DNA of 64,000 nt from Geomicrobium sp. JCM 19039. GTDB lineage: Bacteria > Bacillota > Bacilli > Bacillales > Marinococcaceae. Shown in pieces: positions 1-8,614 of the stretch. The first letter of the stretch is position 1, and every line of letters begins with the position of its first letter. The stretch is from contig NZ_BAXB01000008.1 of the NCBI RefSeq assembly GCF_000698145.1, positions 97,119-161,118 on the forward strand, read 5' to 3'. The notes below the pieces were generated by a model. It ran no database searches. It was not told where the DNA came from and was given only the letters and a program-made list of their open reading frames with translations. A program made the position numbers and the translations under genes.

Positions 1-503
1 GTCGTAAACGCTGACGTGCGAACGGTGTCCAACTTCTCCCACGCACTTGTGATGTGAGCAACGAGCAGTTCGTTAGGGCAATGGTCATAAATCGCAAAAT
101 GAAATGATTTGTTTAGCTTGCCAAACGTCGTCAGGTCATAGCACTCCAAGGCGGTTTGCATCTTGTCGTTTAACGTATGTAACGTTCTTAGTTCATTTTC
201 GCCTAAATACGTCGACGCTTCAGCGGTTGCAAAGCCTTCTAAAATGGAGAGAAGCTGAAGGGTTTCCTCGTAAACTTCGGCATCAATTCCTGTAACAACA
301 GCCCCAGCATGGGCACGGTATTCAATGTATTGATCGGCCTCAAGTTTGCGAATGGCTTCTCGAACAGGAATATGACTGGAGCCAACTTCTTTTGCAATCT
401 GATCAATAACAAGTCGCTGTCCAGGTAAATAAGTTCCGTCGAGAATGCGTTCTTTTACCAACATGTAGGCGTAACCACTTTTCGTACTCGTATCCGTTTT
501 CAT
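1..503 (-). CDS. GntR-family (FCD-type) transcriptional regulator, truncated at window edge
   Basis: The reading frame is open from an ATG at 501-503 (minus strand) to base 1, so about 167 N-terminal residues are visible and the C-terminus lies outside. The N-terminus holds a GntR winged helix-turn-helix (VIDQIAKEVGSSHIPVREAI, then the RKLEADQYIEY wing region). The following all-helical segment, with LLSILEGFATAEAS and FHFAIYDHCPNE, matches the start of an FCD ligand-binding domain. The gene is divergent from the DapA-family gene at 609, and an AT-rich palindrome sits between them. It is therefore probably the local regulator of that gene, with an organic acid or sugar acid as effector; this is inference. 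Confidence 0.88.
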   Translation of the reverse strand, partial: MKTDTSTKSGYAYMLVKERILDGTYLPGQRLVIDQIAKEVGSSHIPVREAIRKLEADQYIEYRAHAGAVVTGIDAEVYEETLQLLSILEGFATAEASTYLGENELRTLHTLNDKMQTALECYDLTTFGKLNKSFHFAIYDHCPNELLVAHITSAWEKLDTVRTSAFT

Positions 504-553
504 AGCTCAAAGTATAGCGGAATTTATTCACAATCACAATAACTTCCCTTGAA

Positions 554-579
554 ATCATATATGATTGGATATATGATAT
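554..579. promoter_or_regulatory. Candidate GntR operator (palindrome)
   Basis: A perfect 12-bp palindrome, ATCATATATGAT (554-565), is followed five bases later by ATATATGATAT (569-579), a repeat of one half. It lies in the divergent intergenic space between the GntR-type gene and the lyase it probably controls. The position and symmetry are seen directly; the binding protein is inferred. Confidence 0.5.
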
Positions 580-593
580 TGAAAACGCTTACG
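580..593 (+). promoter_or_regulatory. Candidate cre (CcpA catabolite-control) site
   Basis: TGAAAACGCTTACG matches the Bacillus cre consensus TGWAARCGYTWNCW at 13 of 14 positions. It lies 15 bases upstream of the lyase start, beside the operator-like palindrome. CcpA repression of a catabolic lyase would fit. Confidence 0.5.
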
Positions 594-608
594 AAAAGGG
601 GAATGATG

Positions 609-1532
609 ATGCAACGATACGATGAAATCAAGCAAAGGTTACGAGGATCTATTGCCCCAGTCATTACGCCGTTCAAAGAGAATCATGACATTGATTTTGA
701 TAAACAGTCAGAATTAATTGAATTCCAGATTGAGAATGGGTCACACGGCATCTCGGTTACAGGGACATCCGGTGAACCGAGTTCGCTGTCGCTAGAAGAG
801 AGAGTGCTCGTCATGGAGCAGGCGATGAAAACGATCGATGGTCGTGTTCCGTTTGCTCCGGGTACAGGGTCAACGAACCATAACGAGACGATGTATCTCA
901 CAAAAAAAGCGGAAGAAATGGGTGCTGACGCAGCGATGGTCATCGTACCATACTATAACAAACCGAATCAGCAAGCGTTGTATAAACACTTCAAAACCGT
1001 TGCCGATGCGGTGAATATTCCGATTATTATTTATAACATTCCAGGCAGGACAGCACAAAACCTTGAAGTGGAAACGATGGCGCAGCTCGTCAAAGACTGC
1101 CCGAACATCGTCGGTGCAAAAGAATCCAACAAAGATTTTGAACACGTAAACCGTGTTTTACTGCACTGTGGTCGAGATTTTCTGCTGTTTTCTGGAATTG
1201 AATTGCTCTGTTACCCGATGCTTGCGATCGGTGGTTCGGGTTCAATTAGTGCGACCGCCAATGTAGCACCTAAAGCCGTGGCTGATTTGCACAATGCGTG
1301 GTTTGATGGCGATATTGACACGGCGAGGCGCCTGCACTTTGAACTGATGCCATTGAACGACGTATTGTTCAAAGACACGAACCCAGCCCCGGTAAAAACA
1401 GCACTTGGAATGATGGGCAAGATTCACCCAGCGTTACGCTTGCCGATGGACCTCCCTTCCGAAGCGTTACAAAAAGAGATTCGTGAAACATTAGTAGACT
1501 ATCAGATTGAGGTTTCTAAGCAACTGTCATAG
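609..1532 (+). CDS. DapA-family class I lyase/aldolase (dihydrodipicolinate synthase-like)
   Basis: A protein of 307 residues with the DapA/NAL TIM-barrel signatures: GTSGE near residue 52, the catalytic Tyr in IIIYNIPGR (about 142) and the Schiff-base Lys in IVGAKES (about 171). Three ATGs occur in tandem at 603, 606 and 609. The one at 609 has the best spacing from AAAGGGG, and the upstream frame back to 549 would run through the operator. Family members include DapA, N-acetylneuraminate lyase and keto-deoxy sugar acid aldolases/dehydratases. A dedicated divergent GntR regulator and a cre-like box argue for a catabolic enzyme rather than housekeeping lysine synthesis. The exact substrate cannot be read from sequence. 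Confidence 0.85.
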   Translation: MQRYDEIKQRLRGSIAPVITPFKENHDIDFDKQSELIEFQIENGSHGISVTGTSGEPSSLSLEERVLVMEQAMKTIDGRVPFAPGTGSTNHNETMYLTKKAEEMGADAAMVIVPYYNKPNQQALYKHFKTVADAVNIPIIIYNIPGRTAQNLEVETMAQLVKDCPNIVGAKESNKDFEHVNRVLLHCGRDFLLFSGIELLCYPMLAIGGSGSISATANVAPKAVADLHNAWFDGDIDTARRLHFELMPLNDVLFKDTNPAPVKTALGMMGKIHPALRLPMDLPSEALQKEIRETLVDYQIEVSKQLS

Positions 1533-1540
1533 GGTGGAGG

Positions 1541-2260
1541 TATATAAGTTGAACTAATGAATTTCTTCAGAGAACCAATGGTAAACCGACTGTTAAAGCC
1601 TAAATTTCTACGTCATCGAAGATCTATGTTCATCGTTCACAGCAGTTGTAGCAATGAATGGTTTCTATGAATGTCATTGATATCCAAAGTGTGTAAATAT
1701 CGTCAGTGTCACAAATAAGGAACTCTAGTTTAACAACGCCGCTTATTCAGTATCGCTGATTGGAACCAAAGGCAGTGACGCCTGCGAAAGAAGGGCCGAG
1801 ACGAGACCCTGCAGGTCGTAATAAGTTCACTGAAAAATGTATACCAAAGTTTCGCTTGCTATAAATATAAACTCCCACGTAGACCCTGTCTATGATGGGA
1901 GTTTCTTCAATAAGGAGCGGTTATTAGCAGAAATCCCCACATAGAAAGGCTATATTCTCACATAGACGGTTCTATGATGGGATAATTTACGATCCCAACG
2001 CTCCATATAGTTGAAACCCCCACATGGATCGGACCCGTTAGTTCGCTTTAACGAGTAACGTAGAGAATGAGACGCTATTTTCTCAGTGACTTCGCCATCA
2101 GACTACGGAGCTCGGCCGGTCCTCCGCGGTCAAGAAAACACGGTGGGCGTACTTTGGCCACCGATGTTGCCCTTGTGCTCTGGAGTACAAGCATCCGCCT
2201 GTAGTGGAAAGCAACGATCAATAGCGCTAATTAGGAAAATGTAAAGTTCAACTTATTTAG
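1541..2260 (+). repeat. Interspersed MITE-like element, copy A (long variant)
   Basis: The left end TATATAAGTTGAACT and right end AAAGTTCAACTTATTTAG form terminal inverted repeats shared with copies at 13370 and 56283. The last 150 bases (AAGAAAACACGGTG, CCACCGATGTTGCCCTTG, AGTGGAAAGCAA, TTAGGAAAATGT) align with the ends of those copies. The middle differs: it carries hairpins built on CCCACATAGAC/GTCTATGATGGG (about 1869-1900 and 1938-1985). Either this copy received another insertion or it is a divergent subtype. No convincing reading frame is present. Confidence 0.75.
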
Positions 2261-2405
2261 ATAGTATAAATCATCACCTTCCTCCTTTTTTCAACAAAAA
2301 GAACAAAGATTTCAAGACAAGACTAGAGGTTATTTGTACTAGATTTTGCGGAATACATAGAGTAGGAACTTCATACCTTTAAGAAAGTAGACACTAAAGG
2401 AGATT

Positions 2406-2561
2406 ATGAAGGTGGTAGAGATGATGAAAGAATTAAAAACAATTGTAGACCAATACTTTGACATTGAAAGTGACGGTGAGGGTCAGAAGTGGTTTTATGG
2501 CGTTGCTGTAACTGCGCTCTTCTTTATCCTCTTTACAACCGCACTTCTCATAGCGTTATAA
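2406..2561 (+). CDS. Small single-pass membrane protein, unknown function
   Basis: A 51-codon ORF too short for most gene callers. A soluble N-terminus (KELKTIVDQYFDIESDGEG) is followed by one hydrophobic helix (FYGVAVTALFFILFTTALLI). AAAGGAG at 2396-2402 is very close to the ATG at 2406; the in-frame ATGs at 2421 and 2424 are alternatives and would give about 46 residues. A clear intrinsic terminator follows directly, which supports a monocistronic gene. I do not recognise the family. Confidence 0.55.
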   Translation: MKVVEMMKELKTIVDQYFDIESDGEGQKWFYGVAVTALFFILFTTALLIAL

Positions 2562-2572
2562 TTGTGGGTGGA

Positions 2573-2606
2573 TAGGCCGATCTCCAAGTGAGATTGGCCT
2601 ATTTTA
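2573..2606 (+). terminator. Intrinsic terminator
   Basis: TAGGCC and GGCCTA arms, extended by ATCTC/GAGAT, close a hairpin followed by TTTTA. It lies just after the small membrane protein gene. Confidence 0.7.
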
Positions 2607-2684
2607 CTAAAAATATAGACAAAAACAAGGGATAGAGTATACATATGAAGAAATGAAGGGTGACATATATAATAGGAGGGGAAT

Positions 2685-3909
2685 ATGAAACGAATTTCAT
2701 TGATGAATCAAATCTTCATCGCTTTCGGTTTGGCTGTTTTGTTCGGTGTAATCTTTGGTCCTAGCATGACGATTGTTGAACGCTAGGTGACTTGTTTTTG
2801 CGTCTCATTCAATTTGTTATAGCACCCCTCGTACTTGCTTCATTAATCGTCGGGGTGACAAGCTTGGGGTCTGGAAAACAGATGCTAAGGCTTGGAGGAA
2901 AGACGGTCGCATTCTTTTTACTTACTTCATTCGTAGCCGTCGGTATTGGATTGTCGATGGGTTACTTGTATCAACCAGGAACCAATGTTGAAATCGCAGC
3001 TCCTACAACAGAAGAGGCCGAAGAAGAAGTCGACGAACTTGATGAAAGCATCGTAGATATTCTCATTAACATAGTGCCCGAAAATCCATTTGCCGGTTTG
3101 GCACAAACGGAAATGCTGCAAATCATTTTCTTTGCACTTGCCTCGGTATCGGGATCTTGCTCGTCGGTGAAAAAGCAGAGCCAGTGAAAAAGTTTTTCGA
3201 TGGGCTGGCTGAAGTGATGTTTAAGGTAACGTCAGGGATTATGATGGTGGCACCACTTGGGGTTTTCGGTATTCTTGCCCCGGTTGTTGGAGAATATGGG
3301 CTAGAGATACTCCTTCCGCTCATCATGGTGATTGTTGCAGTTGCTACTGGGTGTTTACTCCACATCATTGTTGTCTATGGTGCCGTTGTAAAATCGCTTG
3401 GTAAAATCTCACCGATCAAATTTTTGAAGGGGATGAGCCCGGCATTTCTCTTTGCATTTTCGAGTGCGAGTAGTGCAGCAACACTCCCGTTATCAATGAA
3501 AAATGCTCAAGAAAATGTAGGCGTATCAAAAAGTACATCCAGCTTTGTATTACCACTCGGGGCAACGATTAACATGGATGGCACCGCGCTTTACAACGGT
3601 GTAGCCGTCGTATTCATCGCCCAGTTTTATAGTGAGTCACTATCAGCTTTGGACATTGTCACTGTGTTGCTCGTTGCAACGCTCGCCGCAATTGGCACCG
3701 CCGGGGTACCAGGAGCAGGGTTAATTATGCTAACGATCACATTGGCGGCCATAGGCTTACCACTTGAAGGTATTGCTCTTGTTGCTGCCATTGATCGAAT
3801 TCTCGACATGATGAGAACAGCGACAAATATTCTTGGAGATAGCGCATGTGCGGTGTACATTGATAGAAGTGAGCACAAAGATAGAGCATTTCAAGATGAA
3901 GCAGCTTAA
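2685..3909 (+). pseudogene. Dicarboxylate/amino acid:cation symporter (DAACS/GltP family), two frameshifts
   Basis: ATG at 2685 follows AATAGGAGGGG. The protein begins MKRISLMNQIFIAFGLAV but stops at about 2788. The frame resumes as LGDLFLRLIQFVIAPLV, breaks again near 3140 (FFALA joins LGIGILLVGEKAEP in another frame), then runs to 3909. Joined, the product has the whole Na+(H+):dicarboxylate/glutamate symporter fold: an SSAATLPLS re-entrant loop, the NMDGTALY motif in TM7 and a C-terminal DRILDMMRTATN block. Both breaks look like single-base shifts in otherwise well-conserved sequence, so sequencing error is possible. As written, no functional transporter is made. Confidence 0.85.
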
Positions 3910-4005
3910 TTGGGAATATTCCCCGTGAAATATTTGTCGATTGAAGGGAAAGACAAGGTTTTCAGTTATGGATAATTGGGAAAACGACAACGAGGAGGCG
4001 GTAAG

Positions 4006-5454
4006 ATGAGCGTCAATGTTGTCTGGTTTCGAAGAGACCTTCGGTGGAGCGATCATACAGCGCTGGCTCGCGTATTAGATGATACGGAGCCAGCGGATTC
4101 AATACTCGCACTGTTTATTATAGACCCGAATATGACGAGTAGCTTCTCGACGCGTCATGATTATTTTTACGAAACATTGCAATCGTTTGTTGAAGCAGGG
4201 GATAAGCTAGGGATCAACGTTCATTTTCTTTACGGATCGGTGGATGAAGTATTTCCTCTGCTTGTTGACGATTTTAATGTGCAAGCGGTGTACTTTAATC
4301 GAGACGAAAGCGGAGCCGGTCAGGATCGAGACCGTGAAGCAATAAAGGTATTAGAGTCAAAAGGCGTGGAGGTGCACACGTTTATTGATCATCATCTTCA
4401 CGGGGCGTTAGAAGTAACCAAAAAAGACGGGGAACGCTATCAAGTGTTCACCCCTTATTATAAGGCGTGGAGAAGGCTCACGAAACCGGCCCTAAATACG
4501 ATTAATGTAGACGAATTAAAGAAAAAGTCTGTTAATTACCGAACATCCTTTGAGCGCGGGAAAGAAGCATACGGAAAACTGATGCAACAAAAGACCGGAC
4601 GCTTTTCTGATCATGTCGGGGAACAGGCAGCCCGAGAACGACTTGTTGCTTTTTTGAATGATGGGCTGGTCAGTTATGATGAAGACCGAGATCGACCAGG
4701 GATTGATGGAACGAGTCAACTCTCCAAATATTTGCGAACCGGAGTGATATCACCAAGAATGGTATTTGAAGCGGTGCAAACAGCTGCCGAGAAAAAGGGT
4801 ACGGATCAAGGAGCAGAAACGTTCATTCAAGAACTGGCGTGGCGTGATTTTTATAACATGGTCTCTTATGACCATCCAAATGGGAAAGATGAGGAATGGA
4901 AAGAACAATTCCGTGGAATGGAGTGGTCGTATGACGAAGACGAGTGGGAGCGATGGAAAGAAGGGAACACTGGTTTTCCGATTGTTGACGCCGCGATGCG
5001 TCAATTAAATCAAGAAGGATGGATGCACAATCGTTTACGTATGGTGACAGCATCTTTTCTTACGAAAGATCTTCTCCAAGATTGGCGACAAGGAGAGAGG
5101 TATTTTCAAGATCAGCTTATCGATTATGATCCAGCATCAAATATCGGAGGTTGGCAATGGGCAGCCTCAACAGGAACAGATGCTGTCCCTTATTTTCGCG
5201 TGTTCAATCCAACACGCCAATCGGAGCGATTTGATCCTGATGGAACCTATATTAAGACGTATGTTCCAGAACTTCAGAATGTACCGGTTGACTATATTCA
5301 TGAGCCCGGTCGCATGCCAGAACATGTGCAGGAGAAGGCGAAGTGTGTGATTGGCTCTGATTACCCCGAACCGATCATCGACCATAAGGCACGTCGAAAA
5401 GCGGCAATTCAAATGTATGAAGAGAAAAAAGACGAATCTCGCTTCAAAAAGTGA
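4006..5454 (+). CDS. phr: Deoxyribodipyrimidine photo-lyase (class I CPD photolyase)
   Basis: A 482-residue flavoprotein that repairs UV-induced pyrimidine dimers with blue light. The N-terminal alpha/beta domain starts VNVVWFRRDLRWSDHTAL, where an antenna chromophore would bind. The helical FAD domain carries ELAWRDFYNM, GFPIVDAAMRQL, GWMHNRLRMVTASFLTKDL and the diagnostic DYDPASNIGGWQWAASTG stretch, followed by RVFNPTRQSERFDP. The start at 4006 is chosen for GAGGAGG seven bases upstream; the frame is open a little further back to 3976. It lies about 100 bp after the broken symporter and may be read through from it. An intact photolyase suits a surface or salt-pan lifestyle. Confidence 0.93.
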   Translation: MSVNVVWFRRDLRWSDHTALARVLDDTEPADSILALFIIDPNMTSSFSTRHDYFYETLQSFVEAGDKLGINVHFLYGSVDEVFPLLVDDFNVQAVYFNRDESGAGQDRDREAIKVLESKGVEVHTFIDHHLHGALEVTKKDGERYQVFTPYYKAWRRLTKPALNTINVDELKKKSVNYRTSFERGKEAYGKLMQQKTGRFSDHVGEQAARERLVAFLNDGLVSYDEDRDRPGIDGTSQLSKYLRTGVISPRMVFEAVQTAAEKKGTDQGAETFIQELAWRDFYNMVSYDHPNGKDEEWKEQFRGMEWSYDEDEWERWKEGNTGFPIVDAAMRQLNQEGWMHNRLRMVTASFLTKDLLQDWRQGERYFQDQLIDYDPASNIGGWQWAASTGTDAVPYFRVFNPTRQSERFDPDGTYIKTYVPELQNVPVDYIHEPGRMPEHVQEKAKCVIGSDYPEPIIDHKARRKAAIQMYEEKKDESRFKK

Positions 5455-5616
5455 CAATTTTGTTACGGAACATCAACACTTACACTGGAGTCCTACAGTT
5501 TCACTTTTCTTTTCTTTAAAACTATTGGTTTAACGTGATAAAATAAAGTTACAGAAGTGTGCACATACATACCTTGGTGTCGTATGCGCAAATGTAAGGG
5601 TAAAGGAGGGTACACC

Positions 5617-5993
5617 ATGAAGAAACTACTTATCACAATGGGCGCACTTGCGTTTATTCTCGGTGGTTGTAACGAGGGTGCGGGTGATGTGCAAGAGCCA
5701 GTTGGAGATACGTTTGAAGATAGTGGCGGAAGCAGCGCTAGCATGATAGCGGGGATTCTGGCGACGGCGAATCTGTTGACCTTGAACAAGGAGCTTCTGT
5801 TTACGAAGCGAGTTGTTTAAGCTGTCACGGAGATGACATGCAAGGAATGAACTCAACACCTGGTATCGAGGGTGTTGCGGCTGATGATGTCCTAGCAGCA
5901 ATTGATGAAGGTCCAGGCTCAATGCCTCCAGGCCTTGTATCAGGAGAAGATGCAGAAGCTGTTGCAGCTTATGTTGAAAACGGCGGAGAATAA
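5617..5993 (+). pseudogene. Cytochrome c-551-type lipoprotein (CccB-like), frameshifted
   Basis: ATG at 5617 follows AAAGGAGGG. The N-terminus is a lipoprotein signal, with lipobox LGGC giving an acylated Cys. Near 5740-5760 the frame shifts by one: the original frame ends at 5820, while the other frame continues as a class I cytochrome c with heme motif ASCLSCHG, axial-Met segment GSMPPGLVS and end AYVENGGE at 5993. Length and layout match the small membrane-anchored c-551/CccB proteins of Bacillus that carry electrons to the terminal oxidase. Because only one base is out of place, a sequencing error is quite possible. Confidence 0.8.
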
Positions 5994-6003
5994 TTTATTC
6001 TTT

Positions 6004-6043
6004 AAAGACTCTGTGCAAACTACTTTGCACAGAGTCTTTTTTT
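6004..6043. terminator. Bidirectional intrinsic terminator
   Basis: A 16-bp perfect stem (AAAGACTCTGTGCAAA pairing with its complement) ends in a T run on the plus strand and in an A/T-rich tract on the other. It serves the converging cytochrome gene and the small minus-strand gene. Confidence 0.85.
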
Positions 6044-6245
6044 AGATTTCATTAATGTAGAAAAACGAAACATGGTGCACATTAAGAGACGTATCATCAT
6101 CAAGAGCAATAAATGGGCGATTTTCTGCAACAGCAGCGTTCATCAATTGTTGGTAATGATCTCGAACTTCTTCCTCATCATCAAATCGACTTTCTTCATG
6201 CTCAAGCTCTGCTTTATCCAACATCACAAACGTAATTTCAAACAT
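6042..6245 (-). CDS. Small acidic protein, unknown function
   Basis: 67 residues from the ATG at 6243-6245, preceded by AAGGAGGACGCT; the frame is open upstream to 6338 but has no better ribosome site. The sequence is soluble and acidic (ESRFDDEEEVRDHYQQL) and predicted alpha/beta, with no Cys and no membrane segment. It shares a bidirectional terminator with the cytochrome gene. I do not recognise the family. Confidence 0.65.
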   Translation of the reverse strand: MFEITFVMLDKAELEHEESRFDDEEEVRDHYQQLMNAAVAENRPFIALDDDTSLNVHHVSFFYINEI

Positions 6246-6417
6246 AGCGTCCTCCTTATGTGAATGTTTACTCGCTACTTCGCCAGCTCGTAGTGTTCTT
6301 CCTGCTTGATGGTAGCTTTTATCTAGGGCGAATATCAAATGGGGAGTACGATCGGTGTTCGCATGTTGCTACCGATAGGAATATAATGGAATTGAAAAAT
6401 CTTCTCTAGATAAACAA

Positions 6418-6732
6418 TTGCTTAAGGAGGTCATCATTATCGATAATAAAGAAACGCCAGAACCGTTATGGCGAAAAGTGATTAGACGTATCCATCTATG
6501 CGTATCGATTGTTTTATTCATCCTATATATTGTGCAAATCACACGTGAATTTGGAGAAAGTCATAGTATTAGTTCATTTTATCCTGCGTTAATTATCGGT
6601 AGTCTCTGTACTTTTCTCATAATAATAACGATTGCAGATTATATGACGAAATACGATTGTTCAAAGAGAGAACTATCAATGAGGATATGTGGTGTTGCGG
6701 TCATCATTTTGATAGCCGTTATTGTGTTGTGA
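6418..6732 (+). CDS. Small membrane protein with unclear start codon
   Basis: An open frame encoding about 99-104 residues with three hydrophobic segments (HLCVSIVLFILYIVQI, YPALIIGSLCTFLIIITIA, ICGVAVIILIAVIVL). The only canonical start is TTG at 6418, but a perfect AAGGAGG lies downstream of it at 6424-6430, where the natural start codons would be ATT (6436) or ATC (6439). The true start may therefore be non-canonical, or an ATG may have been lost. The function is not recognisable. Confidence 0.55.
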   Translation: MLKEVIIIDNKETPEPLWRKVIRRIHLCVSIVLFILYIVQITREFGESHSISSFYPALIIGSLCTFLIIITIADYMTKYDCSKRELSMRICGVAVIILIAVIVL

Positions 6733-6902
6733 GCTTGAGTGAGTGATTAAGCTAGCGATATGCTGAAATATGAGAGTCCTAAATAGTAAATTTTCACTTT
6801 TAAAAATATGTTCACATAGATACATGTATAGTATTTTCCTAGATCCATAGTCTCTACCCGTCTTGCAACTGCAGTGACTCCTATTTGGTTAAAACAATAA
6901 AG

Positions 6903-6930
6903 TTGACAATTCCTATCGAGTTTGTACATA
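6903..6930 (+). promoter_or_regulatory. SigA-type promoter of the binding-protein gene
   Basis: TTGACA (6903-6908), a 16-bp spacer and TACATA (6925-6930) lie about 40 bp before the start at 6969. Confidence 0.5.
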
Positions 6931-6968
6931 ATAAAATCGGTTAAGAGATTCGGAAGGGTGAATGAAAG

Positions 6969-8567
6969 ATGATGAAAAATTGGAAAATATACATGTACTT
7001 ACCGATGCTGGCTGTTTTGATGGTCGGATGCGCAGGTGATGACGGTGAGCAAGATGAAGAGCCAGAAGACTCAACAAGCGAAAACGGGGTGGAAGAGGTA
7101 GAAGGTGGAGACGCTGTGATGGCAATTTCCAGCGATCCGGTTGATTTGGATCCACACGGCTCCAATGACGGGCCATCGACGATTGTCCGCAGCAATATTT
7201 ATGAGAATCTTGTTGAGCAAACATCAGATCTTGAAATTGAACCTCACCTCGCACAGAGTTATGAACAGATAGATGATGTGACGTGGGAATTTATTTTAAG
7301 AGAAGATGTGACGTTTCATGATGGAGAACCGTTTAATGCGGAAGCTGTCAAAGCCAACATTGAACGAGCGATCAATCCTGATGTATCCAATCGCCTATTT
7401 TTGTTAGATATGATCGATCGAGTTGAAGTGATGGATGAATATACGGTACACATTATCACGGAGTATCCATTTGGGGCGCTTCCTGCAAATCTCGCGCATG
7501 ATACAGGTGGCATGATTAGCCCAGCCGCGATTGAAGATGAGGACAATGGGGATACGAACATTGCGACGAACCCTGTTGGGACTGGGGCGTTTACATTTGA
7601 TAGCTGGGATCAAGGGTATGAAGTCGTTCTAACGAAAAATGAAGATTACTGGGGTGAAGATGCACACCTAGACAGCGTTGCAATCCGAACGGTTCCGGAG
7701 CAAGGCACACGTGTCGGAATGCTATCCACAGGTGAGGCCCAAGTATCTCAAAGTTTAGAAGCGGCAAACGCCAATCAAGTGGAAGAGATGGAAGAGGCAG
7801 AGCTGGCTGTATATCCGAGTCTAGCAATGGATTATGTAGGTTTCAACACGCAAGTTGAGCCGTTTGACGATGTGCGAGTGCGCCAAGCGATTGCTCTCGC
7901 GATTGATCATGAAGCAATTGTAGAAGGATTGTTTGAAGGATATGGTTCAGTAGCAGACAGCCCGATTAATGATAGGGTGTTTGGTTATCACGAAGACTTG
8001 GACGCTCCAGAATATGACCCTGAACGTGCCGCAGAGTTGTTAGCAGAAGCAGGATACGAAGATGGCTTTGAAACGAGCATTTGGACGAGTGATATCAATT
8101 CTAATTATGTGTTTATCGCCGAAATTGTTCAAGATCAGCTCACAGACATTGGGATCAATGCCGATGTACAAATTATGGAGTGGGCAACATTCCTTGAAAC
8201 GACAGGGAACGGGGATCATGAAATGCAAGTGGCTGGTTGGACGACGGTAACGGCTGATGCAGATTACGGCCTTTATCCACTTTTCCATACCGATTATCAA
8301 GGTGCGGAAGGGAACCGTTCATTCTATTCTAATGATGAATTGGATGCGATGCTAGAATCGGCTCGCCAAGAAATCGACGAAGACGAGCGAATTGCACAAT
8401 ACCGTGAGATTCAAGAGTTTCTCCGAGAAGAGTTACCGATGGTAAGCATTGCTTTTCAAGATAACCTCTTCGGTGTTAGCTCCAATTTCGAAGGATATGA
8501 TCGCCGTTCTAACGGGAAATTTCTTTTCAAAGACGCATACTTTACGGATGAAGAAGCTGGTTATTAA
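6969..8567 (+). CDS. ABC transporter substrate-binding lipoprotein (peptide/glutathione type, SBP family 5)
   Basis: 532 residues. A lipoprotein signal (LAVLMVGCAGDD) is followed by a very acidic linker and then the family-5 solute-binding fold: LDPHGSND near the start, VTWEFILREDVTFHDGEPF (the family signature) and DVRVRQAIALAIDHEAIV. These resemble DppA/OppA/GsiB receptors for di-/oligopeptides, nickel or glutathione. No permease or ATPase genes adjoin it, so this is an orphan receptor that must use components coded elsewhere. GGAAGGGTG precedes tandem ATGs at 6969 and 6972. A good terminator follows. The acid-rich linker is typical of exported proteins in salt-adapted bacilli. Confidence 0.9.
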   Translation: MMKNWKIYMYLPMLAVLMVGCAGDDGEQDEEPEDSTSENGVEEVEGGDAVMAISSDPVDLDPHGSNDGPSTIVRSNIYENLVEQTSDLEIEPHLAQSYEQIDDVTWEFILREDVTFHDGEPFNAEAVKANIERAINPDVSNRLFLLDMIDRVEVMDEYTVHIITEYPFGALPANLAHDTGGMISPAAIEDEDNGDTNIATNPVGTGAFTFDSWDQGYEVVLTKNEDYWGEDAHLDSVAIRTVPEQGTRVGMLSTGEAQVSQSLEAANANQVEEMEEAELAVYPSLAMDYVGFNTQVEPFDDVRVRQAIALAIDHEAIVEGLFEGYGSVADSPINDRVFGYHEDLDAPEYDPERAAELLAEAGYEDGFETSIWTSDINSNYVFIAEIVQDQLTDIGINADVQIMEWATFLETTGNGDHEMQVAGWTTVTADADYGLYPLFHTDYQGAEGNRSFYSNDELDAMLESARQEIDEDERIAQYREIQEFLREELPMVSIAFQDNLFGVSSNFEGYDRRSNGKFLFKDAYFTDEEAGY

Positions 8568-8585
8568 CGGTGAGCACCCAATAGT

Positions 8586-8614
8586 AAACCGACCTCAAAT
8601 GAGGTCGGTTTTTT
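8586..8614. terminator. Bidirectional intrinsic terminator
   Basis: AAACCGACCTC and GAGGTCGGTTT close a tight hairpin followed by a T run. It separates the converging binding-protein and aldo/keto reductase genes. Confidence 0.85.
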
